A DNA stretch of 52,002 nt from an uncultured Acidobacteriia bacterium (lineage in GTDB: Bacteria > Acidobacteriota > Terriglobia > Bryobacterales > Bryobacteraceae): positions 1 to 52,002 of the forward strand of contig CAIUOG010000113.1 in the NCBI GenBank assembly GCA_903900705.1, given 5' to 3'. Within the stretch, counting starts at the first letter, position 1. Each line of letters begins with the position of its first letter. Below are positions 8,669 to 17,261 of the stretch, one piece after another. The position numbers and the translations under genes were made by a program. The notes beneath the pieces are model-generated. The model saw only the letters and a list, made by a program, of their open reading frames with translations, searched no databases and was not told where the DNA came from.

Positions 8669-10186
8669 TCAGGCGTGAGTTTCCATGACGCTGTGCTTGC
8701 GACCGAAGATCGCATAGAGCACCAGACCGATTACCAGCCAGGCGAAAAAGCGAAGCCACGTGAGCAGCGGCAGACCCGCCATCAGCAACGCGCAACAGGC
8801 GATGGACAGAATCGGAACCAGCGGCACAAAGGGTACCCGGAAGCCTCTCGGGCGTTCGGGTTGTTTCTTCCGCAGCACGATCACGCCGGCCGAGACCACC
8901 ACGAACGCAAAGAGTGTCCCGATGTTCGAGAGTTCGGCGAAGGTGTCGATATCCCAGATACCGGCCGGGATGCCGACCACGAAGCCTGCAATCCACGTAC
9001 TCACATGCGGCGTCTTGAAGACCGAATGGACCCGTGAGAACATCTTCGGCAACAGACCGTCCCGGGACATCGCGAACCAGACGCGGGCCTGGCCGTACTG
9101 ATAGACCAGCAGGGACGAGATCATGCCCATCAACGCCCCGAATGTCACCACCACCCGGAGTTTGTTGTAGCCCAGCAGTTTCAGCGCATTCGCCACCGGC
9201 GCATCGTTGTTGAGCGTGTCGAATTTCACGATCCCGGTCAGCACCAGCGCCACGGCGCCGTAGAGCAGCGTGCAGGCGATCAGGGTGGCGATAATGCCGA
9301 AGGGCAGATCCCTCTGGGGGTTCTTACACTCTTCGGCAGCCGTCGAGATTGAGTCGAAGCCGATGTAGGTGAAGAAGACGATGGACGCGCCGGTCAGGAT
9401 GCCGGGGAAGCCGTGCGGCGCAAACGGTTTCCAGTTCTCCACGTTGATGGAGCGGGCCGCACCGGCGCAGAAAATGACAATGGCCGCGATCTTGATCGCA
9501 ACCATTGTGGTATTCGCGTCCGCGCTTTCCTTCACGCCGCGCACCAGGATGAAAGTGACGGCGAGGGTGATCAGCAGCGCGGGAATGTTAAACACTCCGC
9601 TGGGTTGTCCGGAAGCCGCGAACATCGGGTAAGCGATGGACGCGGGGAGGTGGATTCCGAAGAGGTTGTCCCCTAGATCCTGCAGGTAGGCGGAGAAGCC
9701 CACCGCTACGGACATATTCGAAACGGCGTACTCGAGAATCAGATCCCAGCCGATAATCCAGGCGACAATTTCACCCAGAATCGCGTAGGCGTACGTGTAC
9801 GCACTTCCAGCGATCGGAATCATGCTGGCCAGTTCCGCATAGCAAAGCCCTGCGAAAAGACACGCGATTGCAACCAGGATAAATGACAACGTGATCGCCG
9901 GACCAGCGCCCGGCCGCCCCATCATGGAGCCGGCGTGGGTGCCGTTCATCGCGAGGTCGAGGACGGTGGCGTGAAAGATCGATTCGATCTTCTCCACCTT
10001 CCCGGCCGCCGCGGTGCCGGTGAGGGTAAAAATGCCGGAGCCGATGACGGCTCCGATTCCAAGCGCGGTCAGGCTCCACGGACCCAGGGTCTTGCGCAGC
10101 CGGTTTTCGGGTTCTTCCGAGGTGGCGATCAGCGCGTCGATGCTCTTCGTTCGGAAGAGGCTGCTGGTTCGATGGAGCCTGTTCAA
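8669..10186 (-). CDS. APC-superfamily amino acid permease
   Basis: This 505-residue integral membrane protein is an amino acid-polyamine-organocation transporter, probably of the cationic amino acid (CAT/YfnA-like) type. After a short basic cytoplasmic N-terminus comes the family signature GIGAVIGSGIFTLTGTAAAG in membrane helix 1. Then come about eleven further hydrophobic segments, including IAGSAYTYAYAILGEIVAWIIGWDLILEY and the FFTYIGFDSISTAAEECKNPQRDLP element diagnostic of the family. The start is a TTG at 10186, preceded by GGAAG at about 8 nt and only 2 bp after the stop of the small basic gene. The permease is thus the last gene of a helicase / small protein / permease string, although no functional link is evident. 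The substrate is not determined by sequence. Confidence 0.9.
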   Translation of the reverse strand: MNRLHRTSSLFRTKSIDALIATSEEPENRLRKTLGPWSLTALGIGAVIGSGIFTLTGTAAAGKVEKIESIFHATVLDLAMNGTHAGSMMGRPGAGPAITLSFILVAIACLFAGLCYAELASMIPIAGSAYTYAYAILGEIVAWIIGWDLILEYAVSNMSVAVGFSAYLQDLGDNLFGIHLPASIAYPMFAASGQPSGVFNIPALLITLAVTFILVRGVKESADANTTMVAIKIAAIVIFCAGAARSINVENWKPFAPHGFPGILTGASIVFFTYIGFDSISTAAEECKNPQRDLPFGIIATLIACTLLYGAVALVLTGIVKFDTLNNDAPVANALKLLGYNKLRVVVTFGALMGMISSLLVYQYGQARVWFAMSRDGLLPKMFSRVHSVFKTPHVSTWIAGFVVGIPAGIWDIDTFAELSNIGTLFAFVVVSAGVIVLRKKQPERPRGFRVPFVPLVPILSIACCALLMAGLPLLTWLRFFAWLVIGLVLYAIFGRKHSVMETHA

Positions 10187-10188
10187 GA

Positions 10189-10350
10189 TCAGCGCTTCCG
10201 GGTCTGACCCTTGGCCATGACTTTGACCTTTTTCTTCATGGAGCCACGTGCGACGGTGGCCGGACGCTTGGCTTTGGCGGGCGCTTCTTTCCTTGCGGCG
10301 CGCTTCGCGGCTTTGCGTTCTTCGGGTGCTTCAATAGTCTTTGTGTTCAT
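10189..10350 (-). CDS. Small lysine/arginine-rich protein (53 aa)
   Basis: This short gene encodes 53 residues, about 40 percent of them Lys or Arg, with blocks such as ERKAAKRAARKEAPAKAKRP and MKKKVKVMAKGQTRKR. It has no signal peptide or hydrophobic segment. The composition resembles histone-H1-like tails or nucleic-acid-binding peptides. It looks real because its ATG overlaps the stop of the helicase gene (ATGA), AGGAA lies about 5 nt ahead of the start, and its stop is 2 bp before the permease start. The placement suggests translational coupling to the helicase, and a nucleic-acid-binding role is an inference from charge alone. I do not recognise a family. Confidence 0.7.
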   Translation of the reverse strand: MNTKTIEAPEERKAAKRAARKEAPAKAKRPATVARGSMKKKVKVMAKGQTRKR

Positions 10351-12932
10351 CTGTTCCTGAGACCTGCGTATTTCTCTACTAATTTTTTCAACCCATGGCG
10401 CTGGAAACTGACGACAAGTTTCGCATCGTCTCCCTCGCCTTCACGCCGGACAATTGTACCGGTTCCGTACTTGGGGTGTTCTACTATCGTACCTGTTTGT
10501 GGTGGACGTTTGGCGGCAGGGGGTACTTTGGGTAATTCAGTACGTGGTTTGACGGCCGGAATCATGCTCGCCGGACGGGTCGTCGAATAGGGCAGCGGGG
10601 GAGTGGACGGGGCTCCGAAAAGTCCTCCCTGACGGGGTGCGGCGGGACGCGCCACCGGCGGCGCTGGTCTCGGCGCAGGCGCAGCCACCGGCGGCGTTGG
10701 ACGGGGCGCAGGCGCTGAAACGGGACGGTTTAGCGGGATCGATGGCACGTCATCCCACGGCATCCGTTCGTCCTCGATCAGCGGCGCGGGCTGTTTCACG
10801 ACGGGTAGTACGGGCGGTGTGGGACGGCTCAGCGGCGACCGGAGCGGGGCGTTGACACCGCGGTCCTTAAAAAACTGCTGCACGTTCTCGACGGAGTTAT
10901 ACGTCTTGCCGGGGTAAGCGATTTTCCGTGCCTCCGGTTGCCGGACCTGATAGCGGTCACTCGGGTAGTCCTGGTCCCGATCCTCACTCTCGTCAACGCC
11001 CAGGTTGACCACCAGATTCGAAGGCACCTCTTTGAGGAAGCGGGACTTGATCGTCTTCTCCTGCTCGCCGCCGCCAAAGCGGCGGCGATACCGCGCCCAC
11101 GTCATCACCAGACGCTTTTCCGCGCGCGTCATCCCTACGTAGCAGAGGCGGCGCTCCTCTTCCATGGCGGCTTCGCTCAGCAGGGAGCGGCTGTGCGGGA
11201 ACAGTCCTTCTTCCATGCCCGCGAGGAAGACCATCGGGAATTCGAGGCCTTTCGCGTTGTGAATGGTCATCAGGGTGACTTGCGCCCCATCTTCAATGTC
11301 GTCCGACTGGGCGACGAGAGCCGCATGGTCCAGAAAATCGGTGATGGTTTCGCCGCGCTCCACCGCCTCGGCCGCCGCGTTCATCAGTTCGTCCAGATTC
11401 TCGAGGCGGGCTTCGGATTCCGGCGTGCTGTCCGTCTCCAGCATCCTGCGGTAGCCCGTGCGGTCCTCAATGAACTTCAGTGCCTCGTTCAGGGGCGCTG
11501 TCTGGACCACTTCGGCCAGATCCTGGATCAGATGCCGGAAGAGCAGGACGGCGGAATGCGCGCGCGTGCCGAAGGCGTTGGTTTCGAGCAGTTTCGCGAT
11601 GGCGTCCCAAAGGTTCAGGTTGTTCTCGGCGGCGAACTTTTCCGCCTGTTCGAGAGTCGTTTTGCCGATGCCGCGGGCCGGCACGTTGATAATGCGCGTG
11701 AGGCTGATGGAATCGGACGGCGTGTGGGCCAGCTTCAGATACGCGATGATATCTTTGACTTCAGCGCGCTGGTAGTAGCTGGTGCCGCCCACCACGTTGT
11801 ACTTGCGGCCATACCGCCGCATCGCTTCTTCAATCTGACGGGACTGCGAGTTGGTGCGGTACAGAACCGCCACCCGCCAGTCCTTATGTTGGCGGAGCAC
11901 CTTGTCGGTCTGATCCGCGATGAAGAGCGCCTCGTTCTCCGCGTCATGACCGGGATAGATCGTGATCTCGTCGCCCTGATCCGCTTCCGTCCAGAGCCAC
12001 TTGCCTTTGCGTTCCTTGTTGTTGGCGATGACGACGCTGGAAGCTTCGAGAATATTCTTCGTGGAGCGGTAGTTCTGTTCGAGGCGGATGACTTTCGCGT
12101 TCGGGAAATCCTTCTCGAAATCCAGAATATTGCGGATGTCCGCCCCGCGCCAGCTGTAGATCGACTGGTCTTCGTCACCCACCACGCAGATGTTGTCATG
12201 CCGCTGCGAGAGCAGGCGCATCAGCTCATACTGGCTGCGGTTGGTGTCCTGATACTCGTCGATCATGATGTGACTCAGGCGGCGATTCCAGGCGTCCCGC
12301 ACCTCCTCGCTGTGATAAAGAAGGCGAACCGTTTCGAGCAGCAGGTCATCGAAGTCGAGCGCGTTGCCCTGGCGCAGGGCCTTTTCGTATTCCTCGTAAA
12401 CGGCGGCGATTTTGGTGGTTTTGGGGTCGACGGACTTGCTGTAGAGTTCGTCGGGCGTTTCCTTGTTGCTCTTGGCCTCGCTGATGCGCGAGAGGGCGGT
12501 GCGGTGGGGAATGGCTTTGTCGTCCAGACCCATGCGTTTGTAGGCCGCCTTGACGATGGCGAGCTGATCGTCCGCATCCATGATGTTGAAGGTGCGGGTG
12601 AAGCCGGGGCGAATGGAGGCCAGAGCGTCGCCATCGCGGCGCAGCAGGCGCACGCAGAAGGAGTGGAAGGTGGCGAGGTTGGGGCTGGAGGTCAGTTCGT
12701 AGCCTTCGAGCAGCCTCGACACGCGTTCCCGCATCTCCGCGGCGGCCTTGTTCGTGAACGTCACCGCGAGAATGGCGCCCGGCGGCACATGTTTTGCCGT
12801 GATCAGATGGGCGATGCGCGCCGTAATGGCTTTGGTTTTGCCCGAACCCGCGCCGGCGAGGATCAGGACCGGTCCTTCGGTCGTTTCGACTGCTTCGCGT
12901 TGTTGGGGATTGAGGCCGGAAAGGAAGTCCAC
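10347..12932 (-). CDS. pcrA: UvrD/PcrA-type superfamily 1 DNA helicase
   Basis: This ATP-dependent 3'-5' DNA helicase has about 861 residues and acts in nucleotide excision repair, mismatch repair or clearing of stalled complexes. Motifs seen, in order, are the Q-motif region LNPQQREAV, Walker A GAGSGKT (residues 27-33), motif Ia TFTNKAA, motif II DEYQD (225-229), motif III GDEDQSIYSWRGA, motif IV LEQNYRST, motif V TIHNAKGLEF and motif VI VGMTRAEKRL. A proline- and alanine-rich linker (PAPRPTPPVAAPAPRPAPP) follows. The C-terminal knot (GTIVEHPKYGTGTIV to LKKLVEKYAGL) binds RNA polymerase in PcrA-type enzymes. The start is taken as GTG at 12932, giving VDFLSGLNPQQ. Longer openings would run into the divergent Rieske gene and add unrelated sequence. 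Confidence 0.95.
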   Translation of the reverse strand: MDFLSGLNPQQREAVETTEGPVLILAGAGSGKTKAITARIAHLITAKHVPPGAILAVTFTNKAAAEMRERVSRLLEGYELTSSPNLATFHSFCVRLLRRDGDALASIRPGFTRTFNIMDADDQLAIVKAAYKRMGLDDKAIPHRTALSRISEAKSNKETPDELYSKSVDPKTTKIAAVYEEYEKALRQGNALDFDDLLLETVRLLYHSEEVRDAWNRRLSHIMIDEYQDTNRSQYELMRLLSQRHDNICVVGDEDQSIYSWRGADIRNILDFEKDFPNAKVIRLEQNYRSTKNILEASSVVIANNKERKGKWLWTEADQGDEITIYPGHDAENEALFIADQTDKVLRQHKDWRVAVLYRTNSQSRQIEEAMRRYGRKYNVVGGTSYYQRAEVKDIIAYLKLAHTPSDSISLTRIINVPARGIGKTTLEQAEKFAAENNLNLWDAIAKLLETNAFGTRAHSAVLLFRHLIQDLAEVVQTAPLNEALKFIEDRTGYRRMLETDSTPESEARLENLDELMNAAAEAVERGETITDFLDHAALVAQSDDIEDGAQVTLMTIHNAKGLEFPMVFLAGMEEGLFPHSRSLLSEAAMEEERRLCYVGMTRAEKRLVMTWARYRRRFGGGEQEKTIKSRFLKEVPSNLVVNLGVDESEDRDQDYPSDRYQVRQPEARKIAYPGKTYNSVENVQQFFKDRGVNAPLRSPLSRPTPPVLPVVKQPAPLIEDERMPWDDVPSIPLNRPVSAPAPRPTPPVAAPAPRPAPPVARPAAPRQGGLFGAPSTPPLPYSTTRPASMIPAVKPRTELPKVPPAAKRPPQTGTIVEHPKYGTGTIVRREGEGDDAKLVVSFQRHGLKKLVEKYAGLRNR

Positions 12933-13011
12933 TGAAACTCTATTTTCGCATCCGGCTGTTTCCGGGGGCCGACTCGTGGGAATGCGGCAGCCCGTCCTGT
13001 CTAATGAAAAG

Positions 13012-13317
13012 ATGGCCTGGACCAAACTGGCGGTTCTGAAAGAGTTGCCACCGGGGTCGCTGATGGAAGTGGAGCATGGCGACGACCTGGTGGCTTTGTG
13101 CAATGTGGAGGGCGAGGTGCGCGCGATCCACGGCGTTTGCCCCCACCACGGCGGGCCGCTCGGCGAAGGGGCTCTGCACGGCGAACTGATCGCCTGTCCC
13201 TGGCATATGTGGGAGTTTCACTCGGGCACGGGGGCCTGTGCCTTCAATGCCTCGCTCAAAGTACCCACCTTCCCGGTGCGCGTTGAGGACGGGGACATCC
13301 TGGTGGACCTTGCCTGA
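13012..13317 (+). CDS. Rieske-type [2Fe-2S] ferredoxin
   Basis: This is a 101-residue soluble Rieske protein with no signal peptide. The cluster ligands are C43-P-H45 (VCPHHGGPL) and C62-x2-H65 (ACPWHMWEFH), matching the two-Cys two-His pattern. The size and sequence fit the small ferredoxin subunits of dioxygenases or the NirD-like group, which move electrons to an oxygenase or a reductase. No oxygenase gene is nearby. The following mutM gene begins inside the last 8 bp of this frame, so expression of the two is probably linked. The electron partner is unknown. Confidence 0.9.
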   Translation: MAWTKLAVLKELPPGSLMEVEHGDDLVALCNVEGEVRAIHGVCPHHGGPLGEGALHGELIACPWHMWEFHSGTGACAFNASLKVPTFPVRVEDGDILVDLA

Positions 13318-14098
13318 GTTACCCGAAGTGGAAACCGTGGTCCGGACGCTGCGCCCCGCGATTGTGGGGCGTCGGATCCTGAATGCCGAGTTCGGCCAGT
13401 TGCGCGTACTGCGGGGGCTGCCGGCGGATACGGCGCAGGCGCTGGCCGGGCAGAAGGTCCTGTCGATTGACCGGCACGGCAAGTTCATCGCGATCCGCCT
13501 GGAGCGCGGTTTCCTCGTGGTGCATCTGGGTATGACCGGAAAGCTGCTGGTGGGGGTGGAGCGCACGAAGTGGGCCCATGCCATCTTCACGCTGGATGAT
13601 GGCGTGATGCTGTTTGACGATCCGCGCCAGTTCGGGCGGATTGAGTACGGGGCGGAACTGCCGGAACGTGTGACGGCCCTCGGTCCGGAACCGCTGGAGG
13701 TATCGCTCGAAGAGTTTACCCGCCGTGTGAAAGAACGCGGGTCGCCGGTCAAGGCCGTGCTGCTGAACCAGGCCGTGGTGCGCGGCGTGGGGAATATCTA
13801 TGCGGATGAAGCCCTGTTCCGCGCCGGCGTGAAGCCGATGCGCGCGGCGGCCTCGCTGAGCAAAGAACGCGTGGCAAAGATCTTTCAGGCGATGCGGGAG
13901 GTGCTGACGGAAGCGATCGACAGCCGCGGTTCCTCAGTTTCGAACTATGTGGACGCCGAAGGCCGCAAAGGCAGCTTTCAGGATTCGCATCGCGTTTACC
14001 AAAGAACCGGTGAACCCTGCGTGAACTGCGGGCAGCCAATCAAACGCATCGTGCTGGCGCAGCGTGGCACGCACTACTGCCCGAACTGCCAGAAATAG
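13310..14098 (+). CDS. mutM: Formamidopyrimidine-DNA glycosylase (Fpg/MutM)
   Basis: This bifunctional base-excision repair enzyme (262 residues) removes 8-oxoguanine and ring-opened purines and nicks the DNA by beta/delta elimination. The start is a TTG at 13310, giving (M)PELPEVETVVRTL. The second-residue proline is the catalytic nucleophile after Met removal, and the following glutamate is the general acid. Other signatures are HLGMTGKL, DPRQFGRI, VRGVGNIYADEALF (helix-two-turn-helix) and the C-terminal zinc finger C237-x2-C240-x16-C257-x2-C260. A longer opening at 13238 would add 24 residues read out of frame from the Rieske gene and would destroy the required N-terminal proline. It overlaps the Rieske gene by 8 bp. 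Confidence 0.97.
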   Translation: MPELPEVETVVRTLRPAIVGRRILNAEFGQLRVLRGLPADTAQALAGQKVLSIDRHGKFIAIRLERGFLVVHLGMTGKLLVGVERTKWAHAIFTLDDGVMLFDDPRQFGRIEYGAELPERVTALGPEPLEVSLEEFTRRVKERGSPVKAVLLNQAVVRGVGNIYADEALFRAGVKPMRAAASLSKERVAKIFQAMREVLTEAIDSRGSSVSNYVDAEGRKGSFQDSHRVYQRTGEPCVNCGQPIKRIVLAQRGTHYCPNCQK

Positions 14099-14113
14099 AG
14101 TGGGCGTAGACGC

Positions 14114-14158
14114 AAAAAAGGGGGACGGTCCCGGTCAGGACCGCCCCCTTTCTGTTTT
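14114..14158. terminator. Bidirectional rho-independent terminator
   Basis: A strong stem (AAAGGGGG, one unpaired A, CGGTCC, 6-nt loop, GGACCG, CCCCCTTT) spans 14117-14151. On the plus strand it is followed by TCTGTTTT, and on the minus strand the six adenines at 14114-14119 become a T-tract. It lies between the convergent mutM and uxaE genes and can stop transcription from both. Confidence 0.88.
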
Positions 14159-14173
14159 GCCTTGCCTCGCGCC

Positions 14174-15397
14174 TTAGTCGAAGAACAGCGGCTTGATGTG
14201 ACGGTCGAAAAGGTTCTCGCTCACATTGCGCTGGATGGATTCTTCGCTCTGGCGCAACATGCTGAGGTAACGCTCACCCATTTTGGCGGCCACCTTGTAG
14301 CCCACGTGCAGAAGCTGGCGGACGTTGAGGTTGAAGCCGGGGTTCGACTGAACATGGCGAAGCGCGTCGGTGTACTGCGCGGCGGTCCAGTTATTGACCT
14401 CGGACGGCAGCGGGAGCTTCGCATAATCGATATCGATCACGGAAGCGTACGGGGCGCAGAGTTCTTCCTTGTGGTCGTAGGCTTCCGAGTAGACCTCTTT
14501 GGCGAGCGCGAGGCCTTCGGGGCCGGCTTCGGCCAGGCCGATCAGTTCTTCCAGCCAGGTGGTGCCGGCGGTCTTGAGGTGCAGCCCGGCGCCGGTGCGC
14601 TTGATGGCTTCGCGGATCACCCCGTAGATGGAAAACTTGTCGCTGCCGGAGTGCACGCTGAGCTTGAGCGTCTCGGGCAGGCCATAATGCTTCACGGCGT
14701 ACGCAATCACTTCCAGATCGTCTGAGAATTCCTGGGTGAACTGTGCGACGTCGCCCACATAGTCCACGCCCTTGTTGAAGCGGCCCGTGAATTTGGGGGC
14801 GATGGTCTGGATGGGGATCTTCTCGTCGGCAATCAGGACGAGGATGACCAGCAGTTCCGGGGGCGTCTGCGGAGCGTCGGTTTCATCCATGGAAACTTCG
14901 GTGATGAAGTTGTCCGCGCCCTTGATCGCTTCGATGTGGCGGTAGATCTTGCCGGCTTCGCGGACCGCGACAAGGTATTTCGAGGCGGCGGTGGCAATGG
15001 ATTCGGCGGTCAGACCGAAGACGCCGATGAGTTCGGGGTGCTTCGCGGCAAACGCGGCCAGGTCTTCAGGGGAAGCGGGCTGGCCGATGAAGTGGGCCAC
15101 GTCGAGGGTGTAGAAATCGCTCGGTGCGATGAAACGATCCACGGTGTCGAGATTGATGTGATCGGCATCCACGTGCCACGGTTTATTCCAGCCGGCTTCG
15201 GCGACGGCCTTTTCGGCGGCGGCCTTCACGCTGGAAGGTTCGGAGCCGACAATGAGATGTTCGCGGTTGGACTTGTTCCAGACGGGAACAATGTCCACAC
15301 CCTTTTCCGCCGCGAGTTGGAAGGCGTGCAACTGGGCCTTTGCCTGATGGGCGAAACGGTCGCCCACGCCGATGGTGTACTTCTCGATTTTCATCAT
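14174..15397 (-). CDS. uxaE: Tagaturonate/fructuronate epimerase (UxaE family)
   Basis: This 407-residue enzyme matches the UxaE family first characterised in Thermotoga (TM0440), which epimerises D-tagaturonate to D-fructuronate so that galacturonate can enter the glucuronate branch. Conserved stretches seen are WHVDADHINLDTVDRFI, EVSMDETDAPQTPPELLVI, KFTGRFNKGVDYVGDVAQF, LSVHSGSDKFSIYG, HLKTAGTTWLEEL and NVRQLLHVGYK; they carry the His, Asp and Glu residues expected for the metal site. It is cytoplasmic, with no signal peptide. It is the last gene of a three-gene operon with a zinc dehydrogenase and an SDR, all within a few bases of each other, and ends at a strong terminator. A second in-frame ATG lies at 15394. 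Confidence 0.88.
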   Translation of the reverse strand: MMKIEKYTIGVGDRFAHQAKAQLHAFQLAAEKGVDIVPVWNKSNREHLIVGSEPSSVKAAAEKAVAEAGWNKPWHVDADHINLDTVDRFIAPSDFYTLDVAHFIGQPASPEDLAAFAAKHPELIGVFGLTAESIATAASKYLVAVREAGKIYRHIEAIKGADNFITEVSMDETDAPQTPPELLVILVLIADEKIPIQTIAPKFTGRFNKGVDYVGDVAQFTQEFSDDLEVIAYAVKHYGLPETLKLSVHSGSDKFSIYGVIREAIKRTGAGLHLKTAGTTWLEELIGLAEAGPEGLALAKEVYSEAYDHKEELCAPYASVIDIDYAKLPLPSEVNNWTAAQYTDALRHVQSNPGFNLNVRQLLHVGYKVAAKMGERYLSMLRQSEESIQRNVSENLFDRHIKPLFFD

Positions 15398-15403
15398 GAT
15401 TGT

Positions 15404-16420
15404 TTACTCGAAAGAGATCTGAACCTTCACGTAAGCGCCCGGATCGTCGCTCCAGGCTTTGAGTGCCTCTCCCGCTTCTTCGAGCGGAACGACTCTCGAA
15501 ATGATGGCGTCCACCGGGAAGCGGCCGCCGCGCAGCGCGTCAATCACCGTGCCGAATTCATCGAGGGCATTGCGGGAGCCGAGGATGTCGATTTCCTTCA
15601 TCACGAACAGGCGCGTTTCGTAATCGACCGGCTCTTTGGCGTAACCGATGTAAACCACGCGCCCGGTGAAGGCGACTTCCTCCACGGCCATGCGGAAGGT
15701 GGCGGGCATGCCCACGGCCTCGATGATGACGTCCGGGCCAAGATTGCCGGTCAGCGCGGCCAGTTCATCGTGAACGTTCGCACTGCGGCTGTTGATGGTG
15801 TGGGCCGCGCCGGCCTGCCGGGCGACGGCAAGCTTGCGGTCATCCACATCAATCGCGATCACTTTGGCGTTCTTGTAGGCCGAGGCGGCGATAGCGCCCA
15901 GGCCGACCACGCCACAGCCGATCACAGCGACCGTGTCTTCGGCGGTCACACGTCCGCGCGAGGCGGCGTGAAAGCCCACCGAAAGCGGTTCCACGACGCT
16001 GAGCTCCGGGATGGTGAGGCCTTCGGCCACGTAGAGCTTGCTCCAGTGAGCCGTGAAGTAATCCTTCATGGCTCCTTCGCGCTGCACTCCAAGCGTCTGG
16101 TTGAACTGGCAGGCATTGACGCGTCCGCGTTTGCAGGAGGCGCACTTGCCACAACTGGTGTAGGGCGAGAGGGTGACGTTCAGGCCCGGCCGAAGGTGTT
16201 CGGGCACGCCGCTGCCGGCTTCCACGATGGTGGCCGCGATTTCGTGGCCGGGGATGCGGGGATAGCTGACCAGCGGGTTCTTGCCGCGGAACGTGCTGAG
16301 GTCCGTGCCGCACATGCCGACGACGCGGGTGCGGAGCAGAACCTCTTCCGGACCGGGAACGGGCTGTTCGAGTTCCGCGACGCGGGTGCGGCCGGGTTCG
16401 TCGATGACGAAGGCTCTCAT
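15404..16420 (-). CDS. Zinc-dependent alcohol/polyol dehydrogenase (MDR superfamily)
   Basis: This 338-residue NAD(P)-dependent dehydrogenase oxidises a secondary hydroxyl of a sugar acid or polyol. Catalytic zinc ligands are C37 (MCGTD), H59-E60 (PGHE) and the later Glu in VVEPLSV. The structural zinc site is C90-x2-C93-x2-C96-x7-C104. The Rossmann motif is VIGCGVVGLGAIA. The closest named types are L-idonate, L-threonine or galactonate dehydrogenases; the context points to a sugar acid. The ATG at 16420 is chosen although the frame is open 84 codons upstream, because that region lies within the SDR gene. It starts 2 bp after the SDR stop and ends 6 bp before uxaE, so it belongs to the uronate operon. 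Confidence 0.88.
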   Translation of the reverse strand: MRAFVIDEPGRTRVAELEQPVPGPEEVLLRTRVVGMCGTDLSTFRGKNPLVSYPRIPGHEIAATIVEAGSGVPEHLRPGLNVTLSPYTSCGKCASCKRGRVNACQFNQTLGVQREGAMKDYFTAHWSKLYVAEGLTIPELSVVEPLSVGFHAASRGRVTAEDTVAVIGCGVVGLGAIAASAYKNAKVIAIDVDDRKLAVARQAGAAHTINSRSANVHDELAALTGNLGPDVIIEAVGMPATFRMAVEEVAFTGRVVYIGYAKEPVDYETRLFVMKEIDILGSRNALDEFGTVIDALRGGRFPVDAIISRVVPLEEAGEALKAWSDDPGAYVKVQISFE

Positions 16421-16422
16421 TT

Positions 16423-17199
16423 TTACTGGTTGACTCCGGAGCAGAGGAAGCCGCCATCCACGGAGATGCACTGGCCCGTGATGTAGCTGGCGGCGTCGGA
16501 AGCCAGCAAAACGGCTGCGCCCACCAGTTCGTCGGTCTGGCCGAAGCGGCCCATCGGGGTGCGCATGAGCAGTTCCTTGCCGCGCGGTGTGCCGTCGAGC
16601 AGGGCGGCGTTCAGGTCCGTGCGGAAAACGCCGGGCGCGATGGCATTCACGTTGATGCCGTGGCGTGACCATTCCACCGCGAGGGAGCGCGTCAGCGAGA
16701 GCACGGCCGATTTCGAGGCCGCGTAGGCCGCGACCTCATAGAAGGCGACGTATGAATTGAGGGAGGCGATGTTGATGATGCGGCCCTTGCCGGAGATTTT
16801 GAGCGCTTCGTAGAAAGCCTGGCAGGCGCGCAGGGTACCGGTGAGGTTGGTGTCGATGATGCCGGTCCATTCCTCTTCGGAGATGTCTTTCGTGGGGGTT
16901 CGCTTGATGCGTCCGGCGACGTTGAGCAGAATATCGACGCGGCCGAATTTCGCGACGACGGCGTCGCGGAGGGAATCGATGGAAGCGCGGTCGGCCACGT
17001 CGACGGTGTGGGCAAGCGTTTCGCGGCCTTCGGCGCGGACCAGTTCGCAGACTTCGGCGACATTGGCTTCGCGGCGGCCCGTGGGAACGACATCGGCTCC
17101 GGCGGCCGCGAAGCCGAGGGCCATGGATTTACCGATTCCGGAGGTGCCTCCGATTACGACGGCGACTTTGCCGGAGAGGTCAGTGAAGTTTTTAGGCAT
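16423..17199 (-). CDS. SDR family oxidoreductase, uronate/KduD-like
   Basis: This is a 258-residue classical short-chain dehydrogenase/reductase and the first gene of the uronate operon. The cofactor motif is GGTSGIG (17-23), a variant of TGxxxGIG. NVAG occurs near residue 93, and the catalytic triad is S146, Y159 and K163 (YAASK). Its sequence resembles gluconate 5-dehydrogenase and 2-keto-3-deoxygluconate 5-dehydrogenase (KduD). Next to UxaE, which makes fructuronate, a role as an SDR-type fructuronate (mannonate-forming) reductase is also possible; the substrate cannot be chosen from sequence alone. The ATG at 17199 is preceded by AGGA about 13 nt upstream. Confidence 0.85.
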   Translation of the reverse strand: MPKNFTDLSGKVAVVIGGTSGIGKSMALGFAAAGADVVPTGRREANVAEVCELVRAEGRETLAHTVDVADRASIDSLRDAVVAKFGRVDILLNVAGRIKRTPTKDISEEEWTGIIDTNLTGTLRACQAFYEALKISGKGRIINIASLNSYVAFYEVAAYAASKSAVLSLTRSLAVEWSRHGINVNAIAPGVFRTDLNAALLDGTPRGKELLMRTPMGRFGQTDELVGAAVLLASDAASYITGQCISVDGGFLCSGVNQ

Positions 17200-17223
17200 G
17201 TTGATCAGGAGTCCTGGGTTTTA

Positions 17224-17261
17224 GTTGACAAGACGGAACTGGAAAAGGTTGCGGTTGACAA
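17224..17261. promoter_or_regulatory. Candidate operator pair upstream of the uronate operon
   Basis: The octamer GTTGACAA occurs twice in the same orientation, at 17224-17231 and 17254-17261, 30 bp apart or about three helical turns, 25-62 bp ahead of the SDR start. The complementary form TTGTCAAC resembles half-sites used by FadR-type GntR regulators, which often control uronate genes. It is a candidate only; no regulator gene is in the window. Confidence 0.35.

Noticed and set aside
10938-12935. 665-codon open frame on the plus strand
   Set aside because: It is antisense to the helicase, which has all superfamily motifs; long antisense frames are expected at this G+C content.
14936-16486. 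516-codon plus-strand frame
   Set aside because: It is antisense to uxaE and the zinc dehydrogenase, both strongly supported.
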